From the NCBI GenBank assembly GCA_900315205.1, contig OMYF01000012.1:49736-113735 (forward strand): a stretch of 64,000 bases of DNA, in the 5' to 3' direction. The DNA is from an uncultured Acidaminococcus sp. (GTDB taxonomy: Bacteria > Bacillota > Negativicutes > Acidaminococcales > Acidaminococcaceae). The notes under the pieces were generated by a model. That model searched no databases. It was not told the DNA's origin and saw only the letters and a program-made list of their open reading frames with translations. A program made the translations under genes and the position numbers. Below, one piece after another: positions 1 through 8,388 of the stretch (its first letter is position 1; every line of letters begins with the position of its first letter).

Positions 1-354
1 CGCCGCGGCAAAGAGCATCATGTAAGGAGCCCGCAGGAGCGGTGCAAAATCACACATGGCGCCGATGCCGATGAAGATCAGGACCGGGAACAGTTCATTG
101 GCAATGCCGAGCTGGTAGAGCACGGCCAGAAAGCCCGGTTCCCCGCCGCCGGTGGGCAGGACGGCAAAATGGCCGGGAATATTGGCCAGGATGCAGCCCA
201 CGCCCATGGGAAAGAGCAGCACCGGTTCGTAGCCTTTGCGGACACCCAGATAAATCAGCAGGGCCCCGATGGCCAGCATGACCCAGACAGTCCAGTCACC
301 CATGCCGATGACTCCGGAGAACAGTTCCTGAAAGATAGTGCTTGCGTTTGACAT
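1..354 (-). CDS. Na+-translocating decarboxylase beta subunit, N-terminal part (cut by window edge)
   Basis: The first 118 residues of a very hydrophobic protein are visible; the rest lies off the left edge. The order matches the membrane beta subunit of biotin-dependent sodium pumps (GcdB/OadB/MmdB): a start like FQELFSGVIGMGDW, then GYEPVLLFPMGVG, and the family segment NELFPVLIFIGIGAMCDF. Such subunits move Na+ out of the cell, driven by decarboxylation of carboxybiotin. In a glutamate fermenter glutaconyl-CoA decarboxylase is the likeliest complex, but oxaloacetate or methylmalonyl-CoA decarboxylase cannot be excluded from this fragment. The ATG at 354 has a GGGGTGA ribosome site just upstream. 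A strong promoter and a terminator-like hairpin lie between 392 and 526. Confidence 0.85.
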   Translation of the reverse strand, partial: MSNASTIFQELFSGVIGMGDWTVWVMLAIGALLIYLGVRKGYEPVLLFPMGVGCILANIPGHFAVLPTGGGEPGFLAVLYQLGIANELFPVLIFIGIGAMCDFAPLLRAPYMMLFAAA

Positions 355-391
355 TTCATCACCCCGTAATAGATTGTGCCAGGCCATGTAT

Positions 392-426
392 AAAAAAAGA
401 CCCGACATTTTTCAATGCCAGGTCTT
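392..426 (-). terminator. Intrinsic terminator inside the leader of the decarboxylase gene
   Basis: Read on the minus strand, 426-397 forms a 13-bp stem (two G-U pairs) with a GAAA loop, directly followed by seven T (398-392). It sits between the promoter at 498-526 and the start codon at 354, with no minus-strand gene upstream that it could terminate. This points to premature termination or attenuation of the decarboxylase transcript. Confidence 0.7.
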
Positions 427-497
427 CGCCATCCTTCCTGCCCCTGTGCCATACGCAGAAAGGAAATATCCAGTTGACTGTGATTTTTGACGCCCTC

Positions 498-526
498 ATT
501 ATACTGCATCCGCCTGTTTTGCGCAA
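498..526 (-). promoter_or_regulatory. Promoter of the decarboxylase beta subunit gene
   Basis: Minus strand: -35 TTGCGC (526-521), 17-bp spacer, -10 TATAAT (503-498). This is a strong sigma-70-type promoter, giving a leader of about 135 nt before the start codon at 354. Confidence 0.8.
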
Positions 527-549
527 GCCAGTTCTTTAACCGGGGTATG

Positions 550-558
550 TGGTATAAT
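550..558 (+). promoter_or_regulatory. Extended -10 promoter of the hydroxyacid dehydrogenase-ktr operon
   Basis: TGG TATAAT (550-558) is an extended -10 element. No good -35 is visible. It is divergent from, and about 50 bp away from, the decarboxylase promoter. Confidence 0.55.
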
Positions 559-760
559 ATAGAAACAGATTTCAGGGGTATGAGCATCTGTGGAGCAGCC
601 TGCGGGGAAACAAATCCCGGGCGCAGCGGGAATGAGCCTGGAATATGCCTTTTGCTGCACAGGCGGCATTTCCCCACAGGACCGGAATGTCGGGCTGCTT
701 TTTGGAGCATCGTACCGCTGGAGACAAGGGACCGGTCCGCCGGTCCTGCTACAATAGGAG
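559..760 (+). other. Gene-free structured leader of about 200 nt, class not recognised
   Basis: This stretch holds no convincing gene. It has several possible hairpins: a GGGG/CCCC pair around 603-620, an ATGCC/GGCAT pair around 644-668, and a GGACCGG/CCGGTCC stem at about 729-746 just before the ribosome site. I could not match it to a known riboswitch class and saw no T-run terminator in it. Confidence 0.35.
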
Positions 761-770
761 AGTGACAGAA

Positions 771-1784
771 ATGGATTTTAAGGAAGTCATGGAAAACGCA
801 AGGAAATGCCTGGGCAAGTGCAAAGGATGTCCGGTCTGCAACGGGATCGCCTGCAAAAATATGATCCCGGGCCCGGGGGCCAAGGGAATCGGTGACACGG
901 CAATCCGGAACTATGCCAAATGGCAGGAAATCCGTGTAGTCATGGATACTCTCTGTGAGAAGCGGCCGGCCGACACGTCCATCGAGCTTTTCGGACGTAC
1001 CTTCAAGTATCCGATCTTTGCCGGTCCTGTGGGCGCTGTGGCCATGCACTACAGCGACAAATACAATGATGTGACGTACAATGCGGAACTGGTTCCCGGC
1101 TGCGCGGAAGCAGGGATCGCCGCATTCACGGGCGACGGCATGGATCCCATGGTGATGCAGGGCGCCACGGATGCCATCAAGGCCTGCAATGGCGTGGGCG
1201 TGCCGACGGTAAAACCCTGGAATACCCAGATGATTGCGGAAAAGATGGAACTCGTGAAGCAATCCGGCGCTTTTGCCGTAGCCATGGATGTGGATGCGGC
1301 CGGACTGCCTTTCCTGAAGAATTTCGTGCCGCCCGCGGGCAGCAAGTCCGTGGCTGAAATGAAGGAAATCATTGCCCTGGCCGGTAAACCCTTCATCATC
1401 AAGGGCATCATGAGCGTCAAGGGAGCCCTGAAAGCTGTGGAAGCCGGTGCTTCTGCAATCGTCGTCTCCAACCATGGCGGCCGTGTCCTCGACCAGAGCC
1501 CGGCTACGGCGGAAGTGCTGCCTGAAATTGCCGCGGCCGTCAAGGGCAAGGTCAAGATCTTTGTGGACGGCGGGATCCGCACGGGTGTGGATGTCTTCAA
1601 GGCACTGGCTCTCGGCGCCGATGCAGTCCTCATTGCCAGACCGTTCGTCAATGCTGTCTATGGCGGAGGCAAGGAAGGCGCTGCGTGCCTTGCGGCCAAA
1701 CTGGGGGCTGAGCTGGCTGATGCCATGGAAATGTGCGGCGCAGCTTCCCTGAAGGATATCCAGCCCGATATGGTACGGAGGTAA
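771..1784 (+). CDS. FMN-dependent alpha-hydroxyacid dehydrogenase/oxidase family protein
   Basis: 337 residues with the TIM-barrel FMN fold of the lactate oxidase / glycolate oxidase / LldD family. The hallmark SNHGGRVLDQSPAT lies near residues 232-245 (substrate-binding Arg and catalytic His) and DGGIRTGVDVFKALALGA near 265-283 (FMN phosphate site). The N-terminus carries an extra cysteine set, C13, C17, C20, C23 and C28, seen in anaerobic Firmicutes members; it may bind metal or a cluster (inference). The likely reaction is oxidation of an L-2-hydroxyacid. The ATG at 771 was chosen because GGAG lies 10 bases upstream; the open frame reaches back to 645 without a better site. ktrB begins 4 bases after the stop, so they are probably cotranscribed. 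Confidence 0.85.
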   Translation: MDFKEVMENARKCLGKCKGCPVCNGIACKNMIPGPGAKGIGDTAIRNYAKWQEIRVVMDTLCEKRPADTSIELFGRTFKYPIFAGPVGAVAMHYSDKYNDVTYNAELVPGCAEAGIAAFTGDGMDPMVMQGATDAIKACNGVGVPTVKPWNTQMIAEKMELVKQSGAFAVAMDVDAAGLPFLKNFVPPAGSKSVAEMKEIIALAGKPFIIKGIMSVKGALKAVEAGASAIVVSNHGGRVLDQSPATAEVLPEIAAAVKGKVKIFVDGGIRTGVDVFKALALGADAVLIARPFVNAVYGGGKEGAACLAAKLGAELADAMEMCGAASLKDIQPDMVRR

Positions 1785-1788
1785 GCTT

Positions 1789-3117
1789 TTGCTGGAAAAG
1801 CATCGATTCACGCCGAACCAGGTCGTGGCGCTGACCTTTGCCGGTCTGATCCTGGCAGGGACTCTGCTGCTCATGCTGCCGGCGGCCAGCCGGGACGGGA
1901 AGGGGCTGTCCTTTGTGGATGCGCTCTTTACGGCCACGTCCGCTTCCTGTGTCACAGGACTTGTCGTGGTGGATACGGGGACCTTTTTTTCCACTTTCGG
2001 GCAGCTCGTGCTCATCCTCCTGATCCAGACGGGCGGCCTGGGACTGATGCTTTTTGCGACTCTTTTTTCAGTCGTCCGGGGACGCAGGATCAATCTCCAG
2101 GACCGGATGAATATCCAGGCGTCACTGAACCAGGACGACCTCAACGGCGTCGTCCGGATGAGCCTCAAAGTGGCCCGCTACACGGCAGCGGTGGAACTCT
2201 TTTTCGGGACACTGCTGTGCTTCCGCTTTGTGCCGCAGTTCGGGATCCGGGGCATCTATTACGCCTACTGGCACGCCATTTCGGCCTTCTGCAATGCCGG
2301 GTTCGATCTTTTCGGCCATTTCCGGAGCCTGACGGGGTATGCCGGTGACCTGTGGGTGAACCTTGTCATCAGCGCCCTCGTCATCCTGGGCGGCATCGGT
2401 TTTCCGGTCATGAGCGATGTCCTGGAAAAGCGGCACTTTTCAAAGCTGCATCTCCATACGAAGATTGTCCTGGTGACGACGGTTTTCCTGCTTGTGTCAG
2501 GGACCTGTCTCATCGAGTTCCTGGAAGCGGGCAATGCGAAGACCCTGGCGGCGCTGCCTTTGCCGCAGCAGTGGCTTGCAAGCTTCTTCCAGTCCATGTC
2601 CACGCGCACGGCGGGTTTCAACACGCTCGATCTGAACCAGCTCCGGTCTTCGACGATGCTGGTCATGATCGTCCTGATGGTCATCGGGGCATCGCCGGCC
2701 TCCACGGGCGGCGGCATCAAGACGACGACCTTTGCCCTGCTCCTCCTGACGGCCCGGCAGGTCGTGCAGCAGCGGGAGGAATGTGTGATCTTTGGACGGC
2801 GTATCGATAATGATACGCTCTTCCGGGCTTTTGCCATTGCGACGCTTTCGATGGTATGGATCTTCGTTGCTGTCATCGGCATCACTTATCTGGAAGATAC
2901 GAATTTCCTTTATACGCTCTTTGAAGTGGCTTCGGCCTATGCGACGGTAGGGATGTCGGCGGGACTGTCGCCGCAGCTTTCTGCGGGGAGCAAGCTCATC
3001 ATGGCCGTGACCATGTACGCCGGCCGCGTGGGCATCATGACTTTTGCCATGTCGCTGACGGCCCGGCGGAAACAGTCCGCCATCCGGTATCCCAGTGAAA
3101 AGATCATTGTAGGCTGA
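1789..3117 (+). CDS. ktrB: Potassium uptake protein, TrkH/KtrB family membrane subunit
   Basis: 442 residues forming the ion-conducting subunit of a Ktr-type K+ (probably Na+-coupled) importer in the inner membrane. The four pore repeats are recognisable; the first filter is in the TSASCVTGLVV segment near residue 53, and another lies near GASPASTGGGIKTTT. The start is TTG at 1789, set by ACGGAGGT seven bases upstream. The regulatory subunit gene ktrA follows 14 bases after the stop, the usual two-gene arrangement. Confidence 0.92.
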   Translation: MLEKHRFTPNQVVALTFAGLILAGTLLLMLPAASRDGKGLSFVDALFTATSASCVTGLVVVDTGTFFSTFGQLVLILLIQTGGLGLMLFATLFSVVRGRRINLQDRMNIQASLNQDDLNGVVRMSLKVARYTAAVELFFGTLLCFRFVPQFGIRGIYYAYWHAISAFCNAGFDLFGHFRSLTGYAGDLWVNLVISALVILGGIGFPVMSDVLEKRHFSKLHLHTKIVLVTTVFLLVSGTCLIEFLEAGNAKTLAALPLPQQWLASFFQSMSTRTAGFNTLDLNQLRSSTMLVMIVLMVIGASPASTGGGIKTTTFALLLLTARQVVQQREECVIFGRRIDNDTLFRAFAIATLSMVWIFVAVIGITYLEDTNFLYTLFEVASAYATVGMSAGLSPQLSAGSKLIMAVTMYAGRVGIMTFAMSLTARRKQSAIRYPSEKIIVG

Positions 3118-3131
3118 AGGGGAAGGATCTC

Positions 3132-3791
3132 ATGGAAAAAACGAAACAGTTTGTCGTCTGGGGCCTGGGCCGTTTCGGCAGTTCCGTGGCGGTAACCCTT
3201 GCGGATATGGGCCACGAGGTCCTGGGCATCGATAACAATGAAGAGGTCGTCCAGAATATGGCCGACAGGCTGACCCATGTCGTCGTCAGTGAAACGGTGG
3301 ATGAAAATGTGGTGAAGAGCCTGGGCCTCCGCAATTTCGACGCGGCGGTCATCGCCATCGGCGAACTCGAACCCAGTCTGCTGTGCTGCATGCTCCTGAA
3401 GGAAGCTGGTTTGCACAAGATCGTGGCCAAGGCATCCTCCGCCATCCACGGCAAGATGCTGAAAAAACTCGGAGCGACGTCCGTGATCTATCCGGAACGG
3501 GATATGGGGCGGCGTGTGGGCCACAGCCTGGGATATACCAATATCCTGGATTTCGTGGAGCTGTCCGATGATATCGTCCTGGTGGAAATCGACGCGCCGC
3601 AGGATGCTGTCGGCAGGAACCTGATCGAGCTCGATGTCCGCCGGAAGTACGGAGTGAACGTCGTGGCGGTGAAACATCCGGACAAACGGACTGAAATCAG
3701 TATGGATCCCCGCAAACCGCTGCAGGAAAAAGATGTCCTTGTCCTCATCGGGAGCCAGGAATCCATCAGCCGCCTGAGGAATGAATTATGA
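3132..3791 (+). CDS. ktrA: Ktr system nucleotide-binding regulatory subunit (TrkA-N/TrkA-C)
   Basis: 219 residues. An RCK (TrkA-N) Rossmann domain comes first, with GLGRFGS at residues 11-17 and an acidic ribose-binding residue after the second strand (GIDNNEE). The TrkA-C domain occupies roughly residues 140-219. The ring it forms gates KtrB in response to ATP/ADP or NAD(H) and, in relatives, c-di-AMP. The gene overlaps the next one by 4 bases (ATGA), so the operon continues. Confidence 0.93.
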   Translation: MEKTKQFVVWGLGRFGSSVAVTLADMGHEVLGIDNNEEVVQNMADRLTHVVVSETVDENVVKSLGLRNFDAAVIAIGELEPSLLCCMLLKEAGLHKIVAKASSAIHGKMLKKLGATSVIYPERDMGRRVGHSLGYTNILDFVELSDDIVLVEIDAPQDAVGRNLIELDVRRKYGVNVVAVKHPDKRTEISMDPRKPLQEKDVLVLIGSQESISRLRNEL

Positions 3792-4573
3792 TCCAGAACA
3801 TCATTTCCCTGAAAAATGAAATCGTCAAAAAAGCAGCTTCCCTGAAACAGAAGAAATACCGTCAGCGGGAGCAGCTTTTCCTGGTGGAAGGTGTGCGGGC
3901 TGTCGAGGAAGTCCGCCATTCGGACTGGGAGACCGCGGCCTATTTCTATACACGGCTGCCCGAAGCCTGGCAGGCAGAAGCCGCTTCGTCCGGGACGCCC
4001 TATTATGCCGTGACGGACGCTGTGATGGCAAAAATCGCGGCGACCGAAGAGCCTCAGTCCGTGGCAGCCCTGGTCCGGCTCCGCCGGCCGCTCCTTTCGT
4101 CTTTCCGGCCCGGACGGGGTCTTGTCCTCGTGCTCGATCAGATCCATGATCCGGGCAATGCCGGGACCATGCTCCGGACAGCCTGCGCAGCCGGGGCGGA
4201 AGGTGTGGTCTTCCTGCAGGATTCCGTCGATCTGTATAATCCGAAGGTCGTGCGTGCGGCCATGGGCAATCTGTTCCATCTGCCCGTTTTTACGGATGTC
4301 GCCCCGGCCGATCTGATCAGCTGGGCCCGTGACCGGGGATGGAAACTTGTCGTGACGGATCTGCGCGGAGCTGTCAGCCTGCCGGCTTTCACGTGGCCGG
4401 AACGGACCGTCCTTGTCATGGGAAGCGAAGCCGAAGGCGTTTCAGATACGCTGCTTGCTGCGGCGGATACGCGTGTCCGGATCCCGATGTACGGTCCTGC
4501 GGAGAGCCTCAATGTCGGCGTTGCCGCGGGCATCCTGCTGTATGACTGCGCGAGCAGGGGGCGGCAGGGATAA
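3788..4573 (+). CDS. SpoU/TrmH-family 2'-O-ribose RNA methyltransferase
   Basis: 261 residues. An N-terminal substrate-binding region (about 1-95) precedes a SPOUT knot domain with all three signature motifs: DPGNAGTMLRTA (residues ~120-131), LVMGSEAEGVS (~212) and IPMYGPAESLNVGVAAGILLY (~236-255). The enzyme methylates a ribose 2'-OH in rRNA (RlmB/TsnR-like), using S-adenosylmethionine; the exact nucleotide cannot be told from sequence. It overlaps ktrA by 4 bases and is the last gene before the ileS T-box. Confidence 0.88.
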   Translation: MIQNIISLKNEIVKKAASLKQKKYRQREQLFLVEGVRAVEEVRHSDWETAAYFYTRLPEAWQAEAASSGTPYYAVTDAVMAKIAATEEPQSVAALVRLRRPLLSSFRPGRGLVLVLDQIHDPGNAGTMLRTACAAGAEGVVFLQDSVDLYNPKVVRAAMGNLFHLPVFTDVAPADLISWARDRGWKLVVTDLRGAVSLPAFTWPERTVLVMGSEAEGVSDTLLAAADTRVRIPMYGPAESLNVGVAAGILLYDCASRGRQG

Positions 4574-4623
4574 GCATCATCCGTTTTGACAGATTGCAGA
4601 ATTGTATTCTTTTCAGGAATAAT

Positions 4624-4652
4624 TTGACGCCCCTCCCTGAGCAGTGTATAAT
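4624..4652 (+). promoter_or_regulatory. ileS promoter
   Basis: TTGACG (4624-4629), 17-bp spacer, TATAAT (4647-4652): near consensus, positioned to transcribe the T-box leader. Confidence 0.85.
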
Positions 4653-4659
4653 GTACGGG

Positions 4660-4907
4660 TAAAAATGATAACAGCCATGACGGAGACAGTAGGTCCTGCG
4701 GCCGGTACAGCGATTCGGGAAGAGTGGGAGCCCGGACAGGAGGCGGCAGGAAGGAACATCACTCCCGAGCTGACCGCCGAAACAGCAGTAGGCCGGTCCG
4801 TCCGTTGCGCGTTAGGCAGATCAAGAGTGGCAGGAAATGTCCTGTCATGAGGGTGGTACCACGGGTTATGAGTCCCGTCCCTTTGCGGGGACGGGACTTA
4901 TTTTTTT
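4660..4907 (+). promoter_or_regulatory. T-box leader controlling ileS
   Basis: A leader of about 250 nt lies between the promoter and ileS. It contains the invariant T-box sequence AGGGTGGTACCACGGG at 4850-4865, which pairs with the acceptor end of uncharged tRNA, followed by an intrinsic terminator. A plausible specifier is ATC (isoleucine) at 4758-4760, followed by A, on the 3' side of the first stem; this fits the downstream gene but I did not fold the RNA. Uncharged tRNA-Ile should stabilise the antiterminator and switch on ileS. Confidence 0.93.
4871..4907 (+). terminator. T-box terminator of ileS
   Basis: AGTCCCGTCCC (4871-4881) pairs with GGGGACGGGACT (4887-4898), with a T-run to 4907. 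The 5' arm abuts the T-box sequence, as expected for the mutually exclusive antiterminator. Confidence 0.92.
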
Positions 4908-4922
4908 GGAGGTGTATTTGCC

Positions 4923-7730
4923 GTGAAGAAAGAAAATGAAGGGTACAGGAGCACGCTGAACCTTCCTCAGACAGAATTCCCCATGCGTGCCGGCTTACCG
5001 GCGCGGGAACCGGGATTCCTGGAATTCTGGCAGAAGAATGATATCTATAAAAAAAGACTGGAAGCCCATGCGGGCCATAAGAAATTCATCCTGCATGACG
5101 GACCTCCGTATGCCAACGGGAAGATCCATCTGGGCCATGCTCTGAACAAGATCCTGAAGGATATCATCCTGAAATATAAATTCGCCCGGGGCTACGATAC
5201 CCCCTATGTACCGGGCTGGGATACGCACGGTATGCCGATCGAGCATGCCTGCCTGAAGGCGACCGGCGTGGACCGCCACAAACTGTCTCCGCTGGAACTG
5301 CGCAAGATGTGCAAGGAATACGCGCTCAAGTGGATCGATATCCAGCGGGAAGGGTTCAAACGCCTCGGCGTGCTGGGTGCCTGGGACAACCCGTACATCA
5401 CGATGCGCCCGGCCTTCGAAGCGGAACAGATCCGTGTCTTTGGCGAAATGGCGCATAAAGGCTATATCTACAAGGGCAAGAAGACCGTATACTGGTGCCC
5501 GCACTGCGAAACGGCTCTGGCCGAGGCTGAAATCGAGTACGCCGATCAGAAGACGCCGACCATTTACGTCAAGATGCCGCTTGTCAAGGATAACGGCCTG
5601 ACGCCGGAGGCTGCCAAAGGAAAGAAAGCCTTCATGCTGGTGTGGACGACGACGCCCTGGACCATCCCGGCAAACGTCGCTGTCTGCCTGAACCCGGACT
5701 TTGAATATGCCTGGGTGGAATATCAGGGAGAAGTCCTGATCATGGCCAAAGACCTGGTGGACAAGGTCGCCGCAGACTGCGGCATTGCCTTTGGACCGGT
5801 CCTGGGTGTGACTAAAGGACGCGATTTCGAATACGCTGAATGCGAGCATCCGTTCCCGGAATACAACCACAGGAAATCCCTCGTCGTCCTGGGCGACTAC
5901 GTCGATCTGGAAACAGGTACCGGAGCGGTCCATACGGCTCCGGGCCACGGCGATGTCGACTATCTGACCGGACTTAAGTACCATCTGGACATCCTCTGCC
6001 CGGTCGATGAAAAAGGCTGTTACACTGAGGAAGCCGGTGAACTGTTCAAGGGCAAATTCGTCTTTGACAGCAACGGGCTGGTCATCAAGCATCTGGCTGA
6101 AAACGGCGCTCTCCTGGGCAAGAAGACAATCCATCACCAGTACGCCCACTGCTGGCGCTGCAAGAATCCGATCATTTACCGTGCTTCCGAGCAGTGGTTC
6201 TGCTCCGTGGACGGGTTCCGCAAGCAGGCTCTGGATGCCATTGCCAATGATGTCAAATGGATCCCGAGCTGGGGCGAAGCCCGGATCCACAACATGGTCA
6301 GGGACCGTCATGACTGGTGTATTTCCCGGCAGCGTGTCTGGGGCGTGCCAATCCCCATCTTCTACTGCGAGGACTGCGGCGAGCCGCTGATCACGCCGGA
6401 AACGGTGGATCATATCGCAAATATCTTTGCGAAGGAAGGCAGTGACGCCTGGTGGGCCCATCCGGCGGAGGAACTGATGCCGGCGGGCACGAAGTGTGCA
6501 AAGTGCGGAGGGACCCATTTCCGCAAGGAAACGGATATCATGGATGTCTGGTTCGACTCCGGTTCTTCTCACCGGGCCGTGCTGAACTACTGGCCTGAAC
6601 TTCGCTGGCCCGCGGATATGTACCTCGAAGGCAGCGACCAGCACAGAGGCTGGTTCCAGTCTTCCCTCCTGACGTCCATTGCGACGACGGGCAAGGCTCC
6701 GTACCGCTCCGTCCTGACCCATGGCTATACCCTCGACGGGGAAGGCCGCAAGATGAGCAAGTCCGTCGGCAATACGGTTGCCCCGCAGGACATCATCAAG
6801 GATTATGGTGCCGATATCGTCCGCCTGTGGGTCGCTTCCGCCGATTACAAGGGCGATGTCCGTGTCTCCAAAGAAATCATCAAACACGTGGCAGAAGTGT
6901 ACCGGAAGATCCGCAATACCATCCGGTACATCCTGGGCAATACCTCGGATTTCGATTATGAAACCATGAAGGTGCCTTTTGACCGGATGGAAGAACTGGA
7001 TCAATGGGCCCTGATGCATCTGGAACTCCTCAAGAAGGACGTCGAAAAAGCGTACGAAGAATACGACTTCCATCTGGTGTACCATGATATCCATGAATTC
7101 TGCACAGTGGAAATGAGCTCTTTCTACCTGGACATCATCAAGGACCGTCTGTACACGAGCAAACCGGATGATCCCAGACGCCGCAGCGCCCAGACCGCGA
7201 TGTATGAGATCCTGAAGGAACTCATCGTCCTCCTGACGCCGATCCTGAGCTTTACGATGGAAGAAGTATACCAGTTCATGCAGAAGCCGGCAGACGCGCC
7301 GGAAAGCGTGATGCTGCTGGAATGGCCGGCAATGCATGAGGAATACCTGGATAAGGAGAAACTGGCGAAATGGGATGCCTTCATCTCCCTGCGCGGTGAA
7401 ATCACGAAAGTGCTGGAAATGAGACGCCGTGAAAAGAAGATCGGCAATTCTCTTGATGCAAGAGTCGATATCTACGCCGAAGGCGAAGCACTGGCTCTCT
7501 TGAAATCCATGGAGAAGGAACTGGCGACACTCCTGATCGTGTCCCAGGCCGTCCTGCACGAAGGCCTGACGGAGGAAGGCGAGGCCACGGAACGCAAAGA
7601 CCTGAAAGTGGCCGTCACACCGGCCGAAGGGCACAAATGCGAACGCTGCTGGACCTATGATGTCACCGTCGGCCAGGATCCGGCTCATCCGACCCTGTGC
7701 CGCCGCTGCATTGAAGTCCTGACGAAATAA
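4923..7730 (+). CDS. ileS: Isoleucyl-tRNA synthetase
   Basis: 935 residues, normal length for the bacterial enzyme. The class I HIGH motif appears as HLGH near residue 67 within GPPYANGKIHLGHA, and KMSKS near residue 609 (GRKMSKSVGN). The CP1 editing domain lies between them (TTTPWTIPAN, GTGAVHTAPGHGDVDY). A C-terminal zinc module has CxxC pairs (CERCW and CRRC). The start is GTG at 4923 with GGAGGTG 9 bases upstream, immediately after the T-box terminator. The enzyme charges tRNA-Ile in the cytoplasm. Confidence 0.98.
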   Translation: MKKENEGYRSTLNLPQTEFPMRAGLPAREPGFLEFWQKNDIYKKRLEAHAGHKKFILHDGPPYANGKIHLGHALNKILKDIILKYKFARGYDTPYVPGWDTHGMPIEHACLKATGVDRHKLSPLELRKMCKEYALKWIDIQREGFKRLGVLGAWDNPYITMRPAFEAEQIRVFGEMAHKGYIYKGKKTVYWCPHCETALAEAEIEYADQKTPTIYVKMPLVKDNGLTPEAAKGKKAFMLVWTTTPWTIPANVAVCLNPDFEYAWVEYQGEVLIMAKDLVDKVAADCGIAFGPVLGVTKGRDFEYAECEHPFPEYNHRKSLVVLGDYVDLETGTGAVHTAPGHGDVDYLTGLKYHLDILCPVDEKGCYTEEAGELFKGKFVFDSNGLVIKHLAENGALLGKKTIHHQYAHCWRCKNPIIYRASEQWFCSVDGFRKQALDAIANDVKWIPSWGEARIHNMVRDRHDWCISRQRVWGVPIPIFYCEDCGEPLITPETVDHIANIFAKEGSDAWWAHPAEELMPAGTKCAKCGGTHFRKETDIMDVWFDSGSSHRAVLNYWPELRWPADMYLEGSDQHRGWFQSSLLTSIATTGKAPYRSVLTHGYTLDGEGRKMSKSVGNTVAPQDIIKDYGADIVRLWVASADYKGDVRVSKEIIKHVAEVYRKIRNTIRYILGNTSDFDYETMKVPFDRMEELDQWALMHLELLKKDVEKAYEEYDFHLVYHDIHEFCTVEMSSFYLDIIKDRLYTSKPDDPRRRSAQTAMYEILKELIVLLTPILSFTMEEVYQFMQKPADAPESVMLLEWPAMHEEYLDKEKLAKWDAFISLRGEITKVLEMRRREKKIGNSLDARVDIYAEGEALALLKSMEKELATLLIVSQAVLHEGLTEEGEATERKDLKVAVTPAEGHKCERCWTYDVTVGQDPAHPTLCRRCIEVLTK

Positions 7731-7809
7731 GACAAAAATAAGAAGTGTGGAAGATACCCGTATCAAATATGCGGGTATCCGTCCATCTGCCTCAGCCGCT
7801 GCTGACAGG

Positions 7810-7852
7810 CACCCCGGAATGCAGGAATGCTGCAGATCCGGGGTGTTTTTTT
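7810..7852 (+). terminator. Terminator after ileS
   Basis: CACCCCGGA (7810-7818) pairs with TCCGGGGTG (7837-7845), followed by seven T. A second GATACCCG/CGGGTATC hairpin lies at about 7753-7779 without a T-run. The rest of the 348-base gap 7731-8078 holds only the csoR promoter; a 115-codon open frame there has no ribosome site and looks spurious. Confidence 0.88.
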
Positions 7853-8026
7853 CAGCACAGCGTTCTTGCGCGGGAGCTTTGTTTTCCGGAGTTCCCGGCT
7901 CTGTAAGCCGCTTTCCGCCTGCTTTTTGCCGGCGCCGGGAGCGGCCTTTCCACCGGCGGCAGCGTGGCTTTGCAGAACCGGATCCCGACACCCGTGACAG
8001 GTACCGGGAAGATTTTCCAAAAAGAT

Positions 8027-8055
8027 TTGACAGCCAGGTACAAAGCGAGTATTAT
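8027..8055 (+). promoter_or_regulatory. csoR-copZ promoter
   Basis: TTGACA (8027-8032), 17-bp spacer, TATTAT (8050-8055). CsoR proteins usually repress their own operon. No clear GC-rich CsoR palindrome overlaps this promoter, so the operator is not assigned. Confidence 0.8.
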
Positions 8056-8078
8056 ATACGTAACGGAGGTATAGTAAG

Positions 8079-8369
8079 ATGCTGCATGAAATGACAAAAC
8101 GGAACAAAGAGAGCAGTGAGTATAAAGACCTCATCAAGAGGCTGAACCGGATTGAGGGCCAGGTCCGCGGCATCAAACGGATGCTCGAGGAAGACCGGTA
8201 CTGTGTCGATATCCTGACGCAGGTCAGTGCCATCACATGCGGCCTGAATGCCTTCAATAAAAAACTCCTGGCCGACCACATCAAGAGCTGTGTCGTGGAT
8301 GATATCCGCAAAGGCAATGATCAGGTCGTGGACGAATTGTGTGAGACTCTCCAGAAATTGATGAAATGA
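8079..8369 (+). CDS. csoR: Copper-sensing repressor, CsoR family
   Basis: 96 residues, an all-helical DUF156 protein starting its core with LIKRLNRIEGQVRGIKRML. The copper-binding triad of true CsoR proteins is present as C42, H67 and C71; in RcnR or FrmR relatives these positions differ. The apo-protein should repress transcription, and Cu(I) binding should release it. The next gene, 19 bases on, is a copper chaperone, which supports Cu as the metal. The ATG at 8079 has ACGGAGGT upstream. Confidence 0.9.
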   Translation: MLHEMTKRNKESSEYKDLIKRLNRIEGQVRGIKRMLEEDRYCVDILTQVSAITCGLNAFNKKLLADHIKSCVVDDIRKGNDQVVDELCETLQKLMK

Positions 8370-8388
8370 CAGAAAAGAGGAAATCAGA

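Noticed and set aside
7753..7779. GATACCCG/CGGGTATC inverted repeat as a CsoR operator
   Set aside because: It lies upstream of the ileS terminator, almost 250 bases before the csoR promoter, so it is more likely part of the ileS 3' region.
4995..7991. A 998-codon open frame antisense to ileS, and similar long antisense frames opposite alr/glcD (50715-53633), the butyrate genes (21160-23736) and rlmD
   Set aside because: They mirror strongly conserved genes, have no ribosome sites or recognisable domains, and arise from the GC-rich third-position bias of the true strand.
7747..8094. A 115-codon plus-strand frame between ileS and csoR
   Set aside because: It contains the ileS terminator and the csoR promoter, and lacks a start signal.
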